Assembly (NCBI GenBank): GCA_900315635.1
Contig: OMZV01000007.1
Location: 1 to 64,000, forward strand
DNA from: an uncultured Prevotella sp.
GTDB lineage: Bacteria > Bacteroidota > Bacteroidia > Bacteroidales > Bacteroidaceae
Direction: 5' to 3'
Length of the DNA stretch: 64,000 nucleotides
Part shown: piece after piece, positions 37,001 through 44,077 of the stretch
Position numbering within the stretch: position 1 is the first letter of the stretch
Layout of the letters: each line of letters opens with the position of its first letter
The notes under the pieces: generated by a model
What the model saw: the letters and a program-made list of their open reading frames with translations, nothing else
The model's database searches: none
Told to the model about the DNA's origin: nothing
Program-made: the position numbers and the translations under genes

Positions 37001-38548
37001 CTCGGAACTGAGACTCTCGAAGGCGCTGTTGCCGGAAAGGTCATCACATTCCCTTACCGCAGCCTTAACTACGCTACAACTTACACCTTCACACTGCCTG
37101 GCAATACTGTAAGCGACCTCGCAGGCAATACTCTTGCCGATGCAATCACGCTGACATTCACCACTCGTGAGAAGCCAATAGTTGAGAAGAAGCTCTATGA
37201 CTTCGTTATTCCTGACGACGGAACATTCAAGGAGGCTATCGCAGCTGCCAACAGCCGTGCCGACAAGACCGTTCGCTTCCGCATCTTCGTTAAGAAGGGT
37301 ACATACGAAATTCCGTTCGACGACAAGGCAACTTCTGTCGGTTCTGACGGTAAGACATACCCTGCTACAACAACGAACCTGACTACAAGCAATGTCTCTA
37401 TCATCGGTGAGGACCGTGACAATACTGTTCTTAAGAACAAGACCAACCCTGTGCTCGATTCAGGTGCTGACCCATTGGAGGGTATCGGTCATAACGACCT
37501 GCTCCAGAACACCGGTTCAAACAACTACTTCGAGGACATCACACTCCGCAATGGTAGTGAAGACGCTACCGGCCGTAACCTTGCTATTCAGGATAAGGGT
37601 GACAAGACCATCATGAAGAATGTTACTCTTTGGGGTTATCAGGACACTTGGACCAGCAACAACCAGCGTGCCCGTTACTACTTCGAGGATGGAATCATCC
37701 GTGGACGTACCGACTATATCTGCGGAAAGGGTGATGCCTTCTTCAACAATGTAACATTCCAGAATGCCGGAACAGGTGGTTACATCGCTGTTCCTTCACA
37801 GCCAAAGCAGTATGGTTGGATTCTCTCCGGCTGTACAATTACCGGTGAAGATAATGCTAACGACGGAAACTACACCCTCGGTCGTCCTTGGGGTTCAGGT
37901 ACTCCTATCGCACTTTGGATTAACACCACAATGGAGTCTCAGCCTTCAGCAATCGGATGGGGCGAAATGAGTGGCGGTTGGCCAGCACGCTTTGCCGAGT
38001 ACAACTCTATGACAAAGAGTGGCACACCTATCGATCTGAGCAGTCGTAAGACCGTCTTCGGTGACAATCACGCCAACAACCCAGTACTCACAGCTGATGA
38101 GGCTGCCCAATACACTATCGCAACCGTTATGGGTGGCGACGACGGATGGGATCCGCAGGCGCTCACTGAGCAGGCTTCTGCACCTGAGCAGGTAGTCCTC
38201 GACGGTACGACTCTGACTTGGAAGAACAGCAACTATGCTCTCCTTTGGGCTGTTTGCAAGAATGGCAACGTTGTAGCATTCACCACAGAGCCTACATATA
38301 CTGTTGATGACGCTACTGCAACATGGTCAGTACGTGCAGCCAATGAGATGGGTGGACTTGGAGATGCTACCGTAGCAGGTGATGCTACCGGCATTTCAAA
38401 CATTGAGAACAATACTTCTTCTGTTGTTTCAACAAAGGTTTATTCACTCAATGGTCAGCTTCTGAAGGCCCCGGTCCGTGGTGTTAACATCATTGTCAGC
38501 ACAAAGGCTGATGGCACAACAGAAACTCAGAAGGTCATCGTCCGTTAA
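34079..38548 (+). CDS. Very large secreted pectin methylesterase (CE8-type) with Ig-like and InlB-like repeats
   Basis: A 1489-residue exported protein with a signal peptide ending VGFAAE. InlB B-repeat-like modules lie at residues ~180-255, ~596-675 and ~676-755 (GYKFVNWTDAEGN, FTNWSTGETS). An SbsA/Big_5-type Ig domain lies at ~936-1032 (APKLVSTVPAENDST). The pectinesterase beta-helix spans ~1040-1358. Conserved CE8 residues are all visible: NLAIQDKGD (Gln), GYQDTW (Gln-Asp), GRTDYICGKGDAFF (nucleophile Asp) and YTLGRPWG (Arg, Trp). It should remove methyl esters from pectin at the cell surface. The last residues (KVYSLNGQLLKAPVRGVNII) are a sorting-like tail. The enzyme alone is ~320 residues, so three quarters of the chain is accessory. 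Confidence 0.88.
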   Translation: MSNFTKKAGLMLLLLLVNIVGFAAESSVKDFKVDLTNGNLLTADEISNKTAFEFGIAVADDGSVSRVAKDAADAVAVLGGKFHSNEHGWGNFKATVAVTGPVKISMGTCAWGGDVKVVNSKNETVATMNTNTGACYHQNKDANIVSCYYKGTEATTLTITGGNYTPYFAVETADPSELKDEVNITFELGSATAEGVVPDAEKKEVGSTYTIPLNRTLYAAGKTLTAWTDGTNSYKPGDEITVPDADLTLTPVFTDNTVSLADRTEEATLTFDFQKKNGAPGLSYQNQTGIYVTQVAVAGQTIDSKLDFDTHNGGKINNGAWTDWCQMNGGTKLTVPSAQNATVSIESYSATTTTTIDGQTDYTAQGNVVTYNVASKSDSIDIVIGDGSYFRYIKVVLPVVKPSGKTYTDEATAVEYPFAGNSTDPAVVAPEDAVSIASFTHGDNLTDATSGSFDGITYTRFQPTAQEGSASETNKLEWIVKPAKGLKFTATKVSANIRRFGTDGGLIDVKVANAEGKEVVLATGLIPARNKTADQDKTSSDPNYRTSFELDVPDSLATSEGFSLICYVYNLGNTKQVGFNDVKITGTVSGTIEDVVKYTFSATAKPAEGGTVKVYPAGDEYEAGTELTLTADKNFGYKFVNWTDAEGNEVSTDAKFKYTVNANAALTANFEKINTYSLVYNVTGGAKDYMVQPDVAPTVVNGQNMYEEGTKVTLTATGNDILTFTNWSTGETSSDITLTMNENKNVTANFSAIDFVAAWDFYLKGNNGRTADFASADNDADQLVLRDAEGNTYGWLDKSHQSGGYEGRDAGVNWKNDAAIGTYYWQIKVDATNFTDLKVKSAMAYNYNAYKTYLVEYSLNDAAWTALGKIEMPGVKNWTDSEFALPAAANNQKNVYIRWIADKTSEIDGTESSNDGNAIGAIYVLGTPKVYDDGTAPKLVSTVPAENDSTASANGKIVLTFDEKVQLKSDAVATLGTETLEGAVAGKVITFPYRSLNYATTYTFTLPGNTVSDLAGNTLADAITLTFTTREKPIVEKKLYDFVIPDDGTFKEAIAAANSRADKTVRFRIFVKKGTYEIPFDDKATSVGSDGKTYPATTTNLTTSNVSIIGEDRDNTVLKNKTNPVLDSGADPLEGIGHNDLLQNTGSNNYFEDITLRNGSEDATGRNLAIQDKGDKTIMKNVTLWGYQDTWTSNNQRARYYFEDGIIRGRTDYICGKGDAFFNNVTFQNAGTGGYIAVPSQPKQYGWILSGCTITGEDNANDGNYTLGRPWGSGTPIALWINTTMESQPSAIGWGEMSGGWPARFAEYNSMTKSGTPIDLSSRKTVFGDNHANNPVLTADEAAQYTIATVMGGDDGWDPQALTEQASAPEQVVLDGTTLTWKNSNYALLWAVCKNGNVVAFTTEPTYTVDDATATWSVRAANEMGGLGDATVAGDATGISNIENNTSSVVSTKVYSLNGQLLKAPVRGVNIIVSTKADGTTETQKVIVR

Positions 38549-38580
38549 GTAAAGACGATTACAACGAACTAAATAAAAAC

Positions 38581-38616
38581 GCCAGAGTGGGCAGCAAGTC
38601 CCATTCTGGCATTTTT
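38581..38616 (+). terminator. Terminator after the pectin methylesterase gene
   Basis: An 11-bp stem (GCCAGAGTGGG at 38581-38591 with CCCATTCTGGC at 38600-38610), followed by ATTTTT. Confidence 0.85.
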
Positions 38617-38769
38617 CGTGTTGTAGATTAGAGTTAGTACTTTAGATTAGGGTTGATTCTTCAATAGTGGTGGTAAATATATAAGGCTATGGGAATGGTT
38701 ATACAAGTGGGTGATGAGTGTAGTGAGGGTTGGAAATAAGATGGATGATGGGCAGAGGATCGAAAATGC

Positions 38770-38913
38770 CTATGGGTTCTCCAAGTAACCCTTGACGAAC
38801 AAGTCGTAGGAGACAGCCTCTAGCTCAGCAAGCCTCATGTGTTCGACGGCATGCTCAATCTTCTTTATCAGTTGGTCACGTTTATATTCCTCGCTATCAG
38901 TCAGCTTTTCCAT
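38770..38913 (-). CDS. 47-residue conserved-looking small protein downstream of prmC
   Basis: A complete 48-codon minus-strand frame, below most ORF cut-offs. The product starts MEKLTDSEEYKRDQLIKKI and ends FVKGYLENP. It is charged and predicted helical, with no signal or membrane segment. The start is preceded by an A-rich leader (AAAAAGAAT), as is usual for Bacteroidetes. It is on the same strand as prmC, 120 bp after the prmC stop, and separated from it by a 29-bp tandem repeat. The long helical run without low-complexity sequence supports a real gene. The function is unknown. Confidence 0.6.
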   Translation of the reverse strand: MEKLTDSEEYKRDQLIKKIEHAVEHMRLAELEAVSYDLFVKGYLENP

Positions 38914-38930
38914 ATTCTTTTTATTTGTAA

Positions 38931-39008
38931 ATTCTATTCCTATGACAAATTATTTGTTGATTCTATTCCGTCGACAAATTATTTGTTAATTCCATTCCGT
39001 CGACAAAA
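38931..39008. repeat. 29-bp tandem repeat between prmC and the small ORF
   Basis: Units at 38931-38959 and 38960-38988, with a partial third (38989-39008). Each contains ATTCTATTCC and the near-palindrome ACAAATTATTTGT, and two carry GTCGAC. No spacers are present, so it is not a CRISPR array. Confidence 0.85.
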
Positions 39009-39033
39009 TGATTATATCTCGGAAGCCAATGCC

Positions 39034-39903
39034 TTACAGCTCAGCTACTACAAAACGCTTATTCCCGAACTGGTCGTTGACGACCTTTGCCGAACGGAAT
39101 CCAAGTCCCTTCAGCAAATCCGCTGTATCATCAGCAAACATCCTGTTGCATTCGAAGTACAACAGTCCGAACTTCCTGAGAGCTTTGACAGCATATTCGC
39201 CAATGGCACGATAGAATCTCAGCGGGTCATCGTCAGGAACAAACAGCGCCAGCCCCGGCTCATAGTCTAGTACATTCTGTTCCATCTCCTGCCTCTCCTT
39301 GTCACAGACGTATGGCGGATTACTTACGATAACCTCATACTTCCTTTCTTCATCGGGTACAGGAAGAGCCCTACCATCGAGCATATCATGCAATTCCAAG
39401 TTCACCTTAGCCCCAAGCCGCCGGGCATTCTCACGGGCAACAAGCAACGCATCGGGCGAAATATCCCACGCGCTGGCCTCGGCAAACGGAATATCCAATG
39501 CCAGCGTTATGGCTATGCAGCCGCTTCCCGTTCCAATATCGAGAATCCGAAGCGGCTCCGGCGGTTGCAATCCACAGAACGGATGGTCATAATCCTTCCT
39601 GACAAGACCGCATAGCTCAGCCGTCTCCGGTCGTGGAATCAGGACCGAAGGCGTAACCTTGAACTGCCTGCCGGCAAACCATTCATATCCGATGACGTAC
39701 TGTACCGGTTCTCCTTTAGCCAGCTCGTCCATCTTTTCGCCGACGAGTTGTTGGTCTTTTGCGGATAATTCACTAACTTTGCCACTGACAATATCCGTCA
39801 GCGACATATCAAACAGACCGTCGAGCAGAGTGCGGACAACAGCCTGTGCTTCCCGCGGCTCATACATTGGCGTCAGCCTGTGCCATAGTTCCTGATATTC
39901 CAT
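39034..39903 (-). CDS. prmC: Release factor glutamine methyltransferase
   Basis: A 289-residue SAM-dependent methyltransferase that modifies the GGQ glutamine of peptide-chain release factors. The start is ATG 39903 (MEYQELWHRL); the upstream extension is AT-rich intergenic sequence. The N-terminal helical domain (residues ~1-90) is followed by the class I MTase fold, with motif I ILDIGTGSGCIAITLAL and the catalytic NPPY in VSNPPYVCDKERQ. VLIPRPETAEL matches the family PRxET signature. Length is normal (~280). The promoter box sits only eight bases upstream. Confidence 0.95.
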   Translation of the reverse strand: MEYQELWHRLTPMYEPREAQAVVRTLLDGLFDMSLTDIVSGKVSELSAKDQQLVGEKMDELAKGEPVQYVIGYEWFAGRQFKVTPSVLIPRPETAELCGLVRKDYDHPFCGLQPPEPLRILDIGTGSGCIAITLALDIPFAEASAWDISPDALLVARENARRLGAKVNLELHDMLDGRALPVPDEERKYEVIVSNPPYVCDKERQEMEQNVLDYEPGLALFVPDDDPLRFYRAIGEYAVKALRKFGLLYFECNRMFADDTADLLKGLGFRSAKVVNDQFGNKRFVVAEL

Positions 39904-39910
39904 GCGGATA

Positions 39911-39918
39911 CAAAAGTA
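39911..39918 (-). promoter_or_regulatory. -7 promoter element of prmC
   Basis: Minus-strand TACTTTTG, eight bases before the ATG at 39903, so the leader is at most a few bases. Confidence 0.6.
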
Positions 39919-39924
39919 AAATAT

Positions 39925-40095
39925 AAAATTCAAAAAGCAAAGAATAAATTCGAAGAATAAATTCAAAATTCAAAATTATAAATTCAAAATTATGATTACT
40001 CCGATTATTAACGTTCTATTTAAACGCCATTATACAGCATATTGTTTATCATGGTAATCATAATTTTGAATTATGAATTTTGCATTTTGAATTAA
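39925..40095. repeat. AT-rich AATTCAAAAT repeats and inverted repeat between prmC and ribD
   Basis: The divergent spacer contains many copies of AAATTCAAAAT-like sequence. ATTCAAAATTATGATTAC (from about 39979) is exactly reverse-complementary to GTAATCATAATTTTGAAT (about 40051-40075), enclosing ~55 bp. It may form a cruciform between the divergent promoters. No additional gene is visible. Confidence 0.65.
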
Positions 40096-40109
40096 CTAAC
40101 AAGCCTACT

Positions 40110-41105
40110 ATGGATAATAAAGATACAGACGAAAAATACATGCGGCGCTGCATTCAGATAGCCCGCAACGGACTTCAGACAGCAAAACCGAACCCTGCGG
40201 TGGGTGCCGTGATAGTAGTTCCGACAGCTGATGGCGGTCAAAGGATAATAGGCGAAGGCTACACTTCAGCCTACGGAGGTCCCCATGCTGAGGTCAATGC
40301 CTTCGCGTCAGTAAAGCCCGAAGACGAAAAGTACCTTCCCGAGGCAACCATTTACGTATCCCTTGAGCCCTGTTCCCACTGGGGACACACCCCACCATGC
40401 TGCGACCTAATCATAAGAAAGGGCGTGAAGCGTGTAGTCTGTGGCTGCGTCGACCCCTTTGCCAAGGTTCAGGGACGAGGCATAAAGCGAATCCGTGAGG
40501 CAGGAATCGACGTCACCGTCGGTGTGCTGGAGAAGGAATGCATCGAGTCGAACAAGCGGTTCTTCACCTTCAACACCAAGCAGCGCCCTTACATTATACT
40601 CAAATGGGCACAGTCGTGGGACGGGTTCATCGACGACCACTGGCATCCGACGGCTTTCTCCACACCATTCACCCAATCGCTGGTCCACAAGCTCCGTGCC
40701 GAGAACGACGCCATCCTTGTCGGCAAGACCACCGCACTCCGTGATGACCCACAGCTCACCGTCCGCAGTTGGAGCGGTCAGAACCCCATTCGAATAGTCT
40801 TGACCAAGGACACCGACTTTGCCAACGAGTTCCTGAAGAGTCATCCCGAGGGCTGGCTGTGCTTCCCGACGATAGACGAGACGCTGGCTTTCCTATACAA
40901 CAACAGCAAGCAATCGCTCGTCGTCGAGGGTGGGGCAGCGACCATCAACTCATTCCTCAGTGCCGATAAGTGGGACGAGGTACGTGTTGAGACATCGCCA
41001 CGAATAGTCGCTGACGGTACAAAAGCGCCGAAACTCCCTGCCGGAGTCGTTGAGGTCAGCCGCCGTGAGTATGATGGGAACACCATTGCGACGTACACCC
41101 GCTAA
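40110..41105 (+). CDS. ribD: Bifunctional riboflavin deaminase/reductase RibD
   Basis: A 331-residue cytoplasmic enzyme catalysing the deamination and reduction steps of riboflavin synthesis. I use ATG 40110 (MDNKDTDEKYMRRCIQ); the in-frame TTG at 40080 lies in AT-repeat sequence. The N-terminal deaminase zinc site is intact: GGPHAEVNAF and LEPCSHWGHTPPCCDLI. The C-terminal reductase domain from residue ~145 includes LKWAQSWDGF, AILVGKTTALRDDPQLTVR and VVEGGAATINSFL. It is complete in length. It is divergent from prmC and followed by pyrE with its own promoter. Confidence 0.95.
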   Translation: MDNKDTDEKYMRRCIQIARNGLQTAKPNPAVGAVIVVPTADGGQRIIGEGYTSAYGGPHAEVNAFASVKPEDEKYLPEATIYVSLEPCSHWGHTPPCCDLIIRKGVKRVVCGCVDPFAKVQGRGIKRIREAGIDVTVGVLEKECIESNKRFFTFNTKQRPYIILKWAQSWDGFIDDHWHPTAFSTPFTQSLVHKLRAENDAILVGKTTALRDDPQLTVRSWSGQNPIRIVLTKDTDFANEFLKSHPEGWLCFPTIDETLAFLYNNSKQSLVVEGGAATINSFLSADKWDEVRVETSPRIVADGTKAPKLPAGVVEVSRREYDGNTIATYTR

Positions 41106-41149
41106 TCATTTAATACTACTCAAAATTTGCTTAATTGAAATAATTGGCT

Positions 41150-41158
41150 TATATTTGC
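41150..41158 (+). promoter_or_regulatory. -7 promoter element of pyrE
   Basis: TATATTTGC, about 28 bp before ATG 41187. Confidence 0.7.
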
Positions 41159-41186
41159 AACTAAATTAACGTTAATCACTATAAAA

Positions 41187-41825
41187 ATGGAAGATCTGAA
41201 GAAAGTATTCGCTGCAAAGCTGCTTGACATCAAAGCCATAAAGTTGCAGCCAAACGACCCGTTCACATGGGCATCAGGCTGGAAGTCGCCATTCTATTGC
41301 GACAATCGCAAGACCCTGTCCTACCACGACGTGCGCTCATTCGTAAAGCTTGAGCTCACCCACGCCATCATGGAGAACTTCCCTGAGGCAACAGCCGTTG
41401 CCGGGGTAGCCACCGGAGCCATAGCCCAGGGCGCACTTGTTGCCGACGAGCTGGCTTTGCCTTACGCCTACGTCCGTCCGAAACCGAAGGACCACGGCAC
41501 ACGCAACCAGATTGAGGGACAGCTGCCCGAAGGCGCAAAGGTTGTCGTCATCGAGGACCTTATCTCCACCGGAGCATCATCGCTGAAGGCTGTTGAGGCT
41601 CTCCGCCGTGTCGGATTCGAAGTCGTCGGAATGGTAGCGTCATACACTTACGGATTCCCTATTGCCGAAAAGGCATTCAAGGACGCCGGTGTCAAGCTTG
41701 TCACCCTCACCGACTATGAGCATGTCGTCGCCCATGCGCTCGAGATTGGATACATCAAACAGGACGAGGTCGCTATGCTTCAGGAGTGGCGTAAGGACCC
41801 GGCAAATTGGAAGAGCCAGTCATGA
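41187..41825 (+). CDS. pyrE: Orotate phosphoribosyltransferase
   Basis: A 212-residue enzyme joining orotate and PRPP to form OMP in pyrimidine synthesis. The PRPP-binding motif is VVVIEDLISTGASSLKAVEAL. Other family features are FTWASGWKSPFYCDNRKTLSY at the N-terminus and VAGVATGAIAQGALVADEL, followed by YVRPKPKDHGTRNQIEG (the flexible catalytic loop Lys/His). Length and arrangement are normal for Bacteroidetes. Its stop overlaps the ATG of the SRPBCC gene by four bases (ATGA), indicating translational coupling. Confidence 0.96.
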   Translation: MEDLKKVFAAKLLDIKAIKLQPNDPFTWASGWKSPFYCDNRKTLSYHDVRSFVKLELTHAIMENFPEATAVAGVATGAIAQGALVADELALPYAYVRPKPKDHGTRNQIEGQLPEGAKVVVIEDLISTGASSLKAVEALRRVGFEVVGMVASYTYGFPIAEKAFKDAGVKLVTLTDYEHVVAHALEIGYIKQDEVAMLQEWRKDPANWKSQS

Positions 41826-42271
41826 AGATAGAAAGTACAGTACGCCAGATACCCCACAGCCAGCAGGCAGTGTACAACACGCTCAGCGACCTCACCCATC
41901 TGCAGGGCTTGAAGGACCGGCTTCCCGATGGTTCTACAGGCGACGCGAAGACCGACGAGATTAAGGAGAAACTCCACGACCTGACCTTCGACCGTGACTC
42001 CATGTCCATCAACATATCGCCTATAGGCAATGTGTCCATGCGGATAGTCGAGCGTGATGAGCCGAAGATGATAAAGTTCGAAAGCGAGAAGTCGCCCATC
42101 AGCTTCAAGTTCTGGATTCAGATGCTGCCCGTTGAGGCTTCGTCGTCGAAGATGCGCCTTACCATCGATGCCGACGTGCCGTTCTTCGCAAAGGGAATGG
42201 TAGAGCAACCGATGAAGGATGCCATCGAGAAGATTGCCGAAATGATGGCAATGATTCCGTATTCTGAATAA
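41822..42271 (+). CDS. SRPBCC (START-like) domain protein coupled to pyrE
   Basis: A 149-residue soluble protein beginning MKIESTVRQIPHSQQAVYNTLSDL, a typical opening strand and helix of the SRPBCC/polyketide-cyclase-like helix-grip fold. The alternating beta-strands (SINISPIGNVSMRIVERDEPKMIKFES, SSKMRLTIDADVPFF) and the long C-terminal helix (EQPMKDAIEKIAEMMAM) fit this fold. The ligand is unknown. Its ATG overlaps the pyrE stop (ATGA), so the two are co-translated. In my memory this pair is common in Bacteroidetes, but no pathway link is established. Confidence 0.8.
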   Translation: MKIESTVRQIPHSQQAVYNTLSDLTHLQGLKDRLPDGSTGDAKTDEIKEKLHDLTFDRDSMSINISPIGNVSMRIVERDEPKMIKFESEKSPISFKFWIQMLPVEASSSKMRLTIDADVPFFAKGMVEQPMKDAIEKIAEMMAMIPYSE

Positions 42272-42281
42272 TGTCTATAAA

Positions 42282-42314
42282 CTGTAGGGACGCACGTAAG
42301 GTGCGTCCCTACAG
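42282..42314. repeat. Perfect 14-bp REP-like palindrome
   Basis: CTGTAGGGACGCAC (42282-42295) and its exact complement (42301-42314) with a 5-nt loop. No T-run follows, so it is not a normal terminator. It begins with the GTAGGG signature of the palindromes at 7591, 7662, 33337, 45971 and 46934. Confidence 0.75.
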
Positions 42315-42335
42315 TGAATTGATGGCTTGTTAGGT

Positions 42336-42600
42336 TGCGAGAGATAACCGCTTGTATTGTAATATAGTACCGCTTATATTGTAAGACGGCATCTTTTACA
42401 ACAAAAAATAAATTAAAAATGGATGAAAAATAGATTGAAAACAAACTAAAAATAATTTATTTTTCATTCTAAAAGATACCCGTTTACAACGTAACTCACG
42501 TCCGCTTGTAATTCAACTGACGTCAGTTTACAATTCAACGGGTGCCCTATTACGATTTAAAAGGCATTCTCTGACAATATAATTCGCCTTTTTCCGTATT
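42336..42600. repeat. Array C: clearest 22-bp repeat array, with AT-rich core, upstream of argH
   Basis: In the 354-bp spacer between the SRPBCC gene and argH. Left units end in CGCTTGTA and CGCTTATA. A core follows, with AAAAATAATTTATTTTT at 42448-42464. To the right come about five units of 22 bp, beginning GTAACTCACG, TCAACTGACG, TCAACGGGTG and TTAAAAGGCA. AGACGGCATCTTTTA on the left and TAAAAGATACCCGTTTAC on the right are inverted relatives around the core. No other gene is visible. Confidence 0.85.
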
Positions 42601-42625
42601 CTTACAAAGACAATAACGAACAACA

Positions 42626-43966
42626 ATGGCACATAAACTTTGGGAAAAGAATTTTGAAGTTAACAAGGAAATAGAGCGTTTCACCGTTGGCCGCGACCGT
42701 GAGATGGACCTCTATCTCGCTAAGTACGACGTGCTCGGCTCTATGGCCCATATAACCATGCTGGAGTCAATCGGACTGCTTACGAAGGACGAACTCGACA
42801 AGCTCCTTGCCGAGCTGCGCAATATCTATAAGGTTTGCGAGGAAGGAAAGTTCGTCATTGAGCCCGATGTCGAGGATGTCCACTCACAGGTAGAGCTCAT
42901 GCTCACCCGCAAGCTCGGCGACATAGGCAAGAAAATCCACTCCGGACGAAGCCGCAACGACCAGGTGCTTGTCGACCTGAAACTCTTTACCCGCCACGAG
43001 GTTCACGACATAGCCGACCACGTGAAGATACTCTTCGACGAGCTTATCCAGAAGAGCAACCAGTACAAGGCCGTGCTCATGCCGGGCTATACCCACATGC
43101 AGATAGCCATGCCGTCGAGTTTCGGACTGTGGTTTGGTGCCTACGCAGAGTCACTCGCCGACGATATGCTCTTCCTGCAGGCTGCCTACAAGATGACCAA
43201 CCGCAACCCGCTGGGCTCAGCCGCCGGCTATGGCAGTTCGTTCCCGCTGAACCGCCAGATGACGACCGACCTGCTCGGCTTCGACTCGATGGACTATAAT
43301 GTGGTCTATGCGCAGATGGGACGCGGAAAGATGGAGCGCAACGTGGCGTTCGCCCTTGCCACCATTGCCGGAACGCTTGCTAAGATGGCTTATGACGCCT
43401 GCCTGATGAACTGCCAGAACTTTGGCTTCGTGAAGCTGCCTAAGGAGTGCACCACGGGCTCAAGCATTATGCCTCACAAGAAGAATCCTGACGTCTTCGA
43501 GCTTATCCGTGCCAAGAGCAACAAGATCCAGGGCCTGCCACAGCAGATTATGCTCATCATGAACAACCTGCCGACGGGCTATTTCCGTGACCTTCAGGAG
43601 ATAAAGGAAGTGTTCCTCCCTGCCTTCGACGAGCTGCGCGACTGCTTGCAGATGGCGGCTTACATTATTAATAAGATGGAAGTCAACGAGCATATCCTCG
43701 ACAACCCGATGTACGACCCGATGTTCTCGGTCGAGGAAGTCAACAAGCTTGCCGCTGCCGGAATGCCGTTCCGCGATGCCTATAAGAAGGTGGGACTGGA
43801 GATTGATGCCGGCACATTCCATGCCGACAAGAATATCCACCACACTCATGAGGGCTCCATCGGCAACCTCTGCAACGACAAAATACAGAAACTCATGGAC
43901 GAGAATATCAGTGGGTTCCACTTCGAGAAGGCTGATGAGGCTGAGAAAAAACTGTTGTCACGATAA
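42626..43966 (+). CDS. argH: Argininosuccinate lyase
   Basis: A 446-residue enzyme releasing fumarate from argininosuccinate to yield arginine. It belongs to the fumarase/aspartase superfamily and carries the signature GSSIMPHKKNPDVFELIRA with the catalytic Ser loop. Other conserved blocks are SGRSRNDQVLVDLKLF and GYTHMQIAMPSSFGLWF (catalytic Thr-His). The sequence is complete. No canonical -7 box is visible in the upstream spacer, where array C lies, so transcription may start inside or before that array. A short hairpin follows the gene. No other arginine-synthesis gene is adjacent. Confidence 0.96.
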   Translation: MAHKLWEKNFEVNKEIERFTVGRDREMDLYLAKYDVLGSMAHITMLESIGLLTKDELDKLLAELRNIYKVCEEGKFVIEPDVEDVHSQVELMLTRKLGDIGKKIHSGRSRNDQVLVDLKLFTRHEVHDIADHVKILFDELIQKSNQYKAVLMPGYTHMQIAMPSSFGLWFGAYAESLADDMLFLQAAYKMTNRNPLGSAAGYGSSFPLNRQMTTDLLGFDSMDYNVVYAQMGRGKMERNVAFALATIAGTLAKMAYDACLMNCQNFGFVKLPKECTTGSSIMPHKKNPDVFELIRAKSNKIQGLPQQIMLIMNNLPTGYFRDLQEIKEVFLPAFDELRDCLQMAAYIINKMEVNEHILDNPMYDPMFSVEEVNKLAAAGMPFRDAYKKVGLEIDAGTFHADKNIHHTHEGSIGNLCNDKIQKLMDENISGFHFEKADEAEKKLLSR

Positions 43967-44021
43967 AGGAGTTGAACATTCAATTTCAATTATTAATCAA
44001 CAAATCCAACAAATAAAAAAT

Positions 44022-44052
44022 AATCGTCCATTAGGACGATTGCAACTATTTT
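44022..44052 (+). terminator. Probable terminator after argH
   Basis: AATCGTCC (44022-44029) pairs with GGACGATT (44034-44041), followed by GCAACTATTTTTTATTT. The short 8-bp stem and delayed T-run make it moderate. Confidence 0.5.
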
Positions 44053-44077
44053 TTATTTAAATATTGTACCGATTAAT

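Noticed and set aside
42282-42314. Rho-independent terminator after the pyrE operon
   Set aside because: The hairpin is perfect but lacks a T-run and belongs to a dispersed palindrome family, so I list it as a repeat.
42272-42625. Arginine-responsive leader peptide for argH
   Set aside because: No Arg-rich short frame or attenuator hairpin pair is visible; the spacer is filled by array C.
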